Assembly: GCA_025056955.1 (NCBI GenBank)
Contig: JANWYL010000167.1
Location: forward strand, 1-7,004
From: Sandaracinaceae bacterium
GTDB taxonomy: Bacteria > Myxococcota_A > Polyangia > Polyangiales > Sandaracinaceae
Reading direction: 5' to 3'
DNA length: 7,004 bases
Part shown: one piece after another, positions 5,480 to 7,004 of the stretch
Position numbering within the stretch: position 1 is the stretch's first letter
Layout: the number at the start of each line of letters is the position of its first letter
Translations under genes and position numbers: made by a program
Notes under the pieces: generated by a model
Databases searched by the model: none
What the model was told of the DNA's origin: nothing
What the model saw: only the letters and a program-made list of their open reading frames with translations

Positions 5480-7004
5480 TCACTGCCCAAATAGAAATTC
5501 GACCCGCGTGGTTTCGCCGGCAATCACCCGCACCGAGCGCCCCCGCTTTTCGCCCCGAGAGATGGCTTCAATCCAATGAATGCCCTCCGGGAGGAGGGTG
5601 CGAAAGGGAGAGGTTCCTGCCTCCCGACCATCGATCCGCACTGTGCCTTCTGGAGAGACCACAACCAAAACGCGGCCAAATTTTGAACTCGATCGGCTGG
5701 TCCGCACCACTTCGCTGCGAGGAGGCCAGCCATCAGAACGAGGCCTGGGGGGAGAAAGGGATTGGGTCGCCAAAAACTCCGCCTCAAGAGGTTCGGTTAG
5801 GCCAATTGGGGGTGACTCGTCTTCTGCTTCGGCAGGGTTGGTGGAAGCGCTTGATGCTTCCTCTTCGATTGAGTCATCAACTGAAAAAGAGATTGCCACT
5901 GGAGGAGCTTCCGCCGATACCTTGTGTTGGCTCCAAAAAAGCAGCAAGTTGCTCCAATCGACGACCGAGGACGAGAAAATGACGAGCATGATCGAAAGGC
6001 CAACAAGAAAGCCAAAGAAAGCAGCAAGGAGGGGGTGCTTTGGAAGCGAACGCAAGGAGCGAAAAGCAGGTGTGGGAGGTGGCCCAGCAAGTGGGGTAGG
6101 TGGGGAGGATGGGGTTGTGGAGGGTTTGGGAGCAGGTGCTTCTTTTTGCATTACCTCTGGCTCTTGATGAGGGGCTTCATCATCCCAGAGGGTGCTGGTT
6201 TGGGTTGGTTGCTCTTGGGGTGGTGCTGCTTCTTCGCCATCGAAACGAGTCCCTTGGGCCCACTCTGTATGTTCTCCTTCGGCAACTGTGGGGGTGAGTG
6301 CCCAGAGCCGGCAGGCCATGTGCGAAAGCCGCAGTCGAACGGTGGGAGAGATCGAGAGGCTTTCGAGGAACTGAAGCACTTCTTCAGCTGACTGGAAGCG
6401 TTTTGCGGGATCAGGCTCGAGCAAGCGTTCGATGGCTGTGGAAAGTATTGGTGGCACGTGGGGGGCAATCTCGTCGATCCGTGGTCGTTCTCCCCGTTGA
6501 ATGAGGAGGAGTGTTGCGAGTTCGCTTGTGCCTTCAAAAGGGCGACGGCCAGAGAGCGCCTCAAAGAGAACAACCCCCAAAGACCAAAGATCGGCGCGCG
6601 CATCCATTGGACCGCCTTCGATCTGTTCGGGTGCAACGTAATAGGCTTTGCCTTTAATGATTCCTGTTTTTGTTGATTCGGAGGCGACGAGGGCTGACTT
6701 GGCGATTCCAAAGTCAGCAAGCTTAAAGTGCCCGCCTTTGCTGACCAGTATGTTTGAGGGGCTAATGTCGCGGTGAATAACCTGGGCTGGGCTTCCATCG
6801 ACTTCCAAGGTGTGAGCAAAGTGCAAGGCAGAGGCGATATCGATCAAAAGCACAATTGCCATCTCAACCGGGAGCGGCTGACCCAAAAGGCGCAAAAAAG
6901 AGCGCAGGTCTCCTCCTTGAACGAGTTCAAACGCAATCCACGGGATGCCATCCGTTTCTCCGAAATCGTACAATTGGACAATGTGGGGATGGACCAGGTG
7001 CATT
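5480..7004 (-). CDS. Membrane-anchored Ser/Thr protein kinase with C-terminal PEGA domain (N-terminus outside the window)
   Basis: The reading frame is open from the right edge to a TGA at 5482-5480; 507 residues are visible from the first Met, and the true start is missing, with the glycine-rich loop and the ATP-binding lysine (about 60-80 residues). The visible Hanks-type kinase part begins at subdomain IV (HPHIVQLYDFGE), then hinge FELVQGGDL, catalytic loop IHRDISPSN (76-84, Asp79 catalytic, Asn84 metal ligand, Ser instead of the usual Lys), DFG (97-99), an activation segment with GIIKGKAYYVAPEQ (114-127), DLWSLGVVLFEAL (138-150) and the subdomain XI arginine in DPAKRFQS. Residues 255-320 are a Pro/Thr/Glu-rich linker; 322-346 a transmembrane helix (LPKHPLLAAFFGFLVGLSIM...); 350-440 a Ser/Pro/Glu-rich periplasmic stretch; 443-505 a PEGA domain (GRVLVVVSPEGTVRIDG, then LLPEGIHWIEA). 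The kinase acts in the cytoplasm and the PEGA domain sits outside the membrane, possibly touching envelope components. The HRDxSPxN loop is typical of myxobacterial kinases. Confidence 0.95.
   Translation of the reverse strand, partial: MHLVHPHIVQLYDFGETDGIPWIAFELVQGGDLRSFLRLLGQPLPVEMAIVLLIDIASALHFAHTLEVDGSPAQVIHRDISPSNILVSKGGHFKLADFGIAKSALVASESTKTGIIKGKAYYVAPEQIEGGPMDARADLWSLGVVLFEALSGRRPFEGTSELATLLLIQRGERPRIDEIAPHVPPILSTAIERLLEPDPAKRFQSAEEVLQFLESLSISPTVRLRLSHMACRLWALTPTVAEGEHTEWAQGTRFDGEEAAPPQEQPTQTSTLWDDEAPHQEPEVMQKEAPAPKPSTTPSSPPTPLAGPPPTPAFRSLRSLPKHPLLAAFFGFLVGLSIMLVIFSSSVVDWSNLLLFWSQHKVSAEAPPVAISFSVDDSIEEEASSASTNPAEAEDESPPIGLTEPLEAEFLATQSLSPPRPRSDGWPPRSEVVRTSRSSSKFGRVLVVVSPEGTVRIDGREAGTSPFRTLLPEGIHWIEAISRGEKRGRSVRVIAGETTRVEFLFGQ

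Noticed and set aside
6151..6819. A 222-codon open frame on - inside the kinase gene
   Set aside because: It is a shifted frame of the kinase coding region, rich in Ser, Pro and Lys with no domain, whereas the kinase frame carries all catalytic motifs.
1..7004. Mobile element, phage, toxin-antitoxin, CRISPR or other defence system
   Set aside because: No transposase, integrase, nuclease, spaced direct repeats or terminal inverted repeats were seen; every long reading frame is explained by a housekeeping or envelope gene.

Overview
The window looks like chromosomal core sequence from a myxobacterium-like (Myxococcota / former Deltaproteobacteria) organism. The evidence is a Ser/Thr kinase with an HRDxSPxN catalytic loop, one transmembrane helix and a PEGA domain, together with a secreted TPR protein with a C-terminal membrane anchor and an OmpA-type C-terminus ending in NRRVEFHILD. 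Base composition is moderately GC-rich by eye (mid-50s percent, not computed), lower than usual for cultured myxobacteria, so I do not name a genus. Coding density is very high: the largest gap between genes is about 75 bases, and there are no tRNAs, rRNAs, insertion sequences, phage genes or CRISPR repeats.

Layout. Bases 1-162 (+) are the last 53 codons of an OmpA-family protein whose start lies outside the window. Seven bases later, convergent with it, ends rsmE (16S rRNA m3U1498 methyltransferase, 901-170, -). It is preceded by prmA (ribosomal protein L11 methyltransferase, about 1757-906, -) with only 4 bases between them, so the two form a tight operon. Across a short divergent intergenic region (about 1758-1830) a gene for a secreted TPR protein with a C-terminal membrane anchor runs on + (1831-2682). 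Sixteen bases later it meets the convergent end of the large acn gene (aconitase, AcnA/IRP type, 5440-2699, -). Upstream of acn, separated by 39 bases on the same strand, is the 3' part of the PEGA-domain kinase gene, which runs off the right edge at 7004.

How the genes fit together. prmA and rsmE both methylate the translation apparatus (protein L11 and 16S rRNA) and are a widely conserved pair. acn is a TCA-cycle enzyme. The kinase would sense or anchor at the envelope through its periplasmic PEGA domain and signal inside the cell; its close spacing to acn suggests co-transcription but does not prove a functional link. The TPR protein and the OmpA protein are envelope proteins of unknown specific role.

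I see no new multi-gene system here. Points worth a second look are small-scale: a short upstream ORF with a strong Shine-Dalgarno-like sequence before the TPR gene, inverted repeats in the prmA/TPR intergenic region and inside rsmE, a nine-G run in a polyproline linker of acn, a pentamer tandem repeat at the 3' end of rsmE, the absence of Shine-Dalgarno sequences at the normal distance before the visible start codons, and the kinase-acn pairing.
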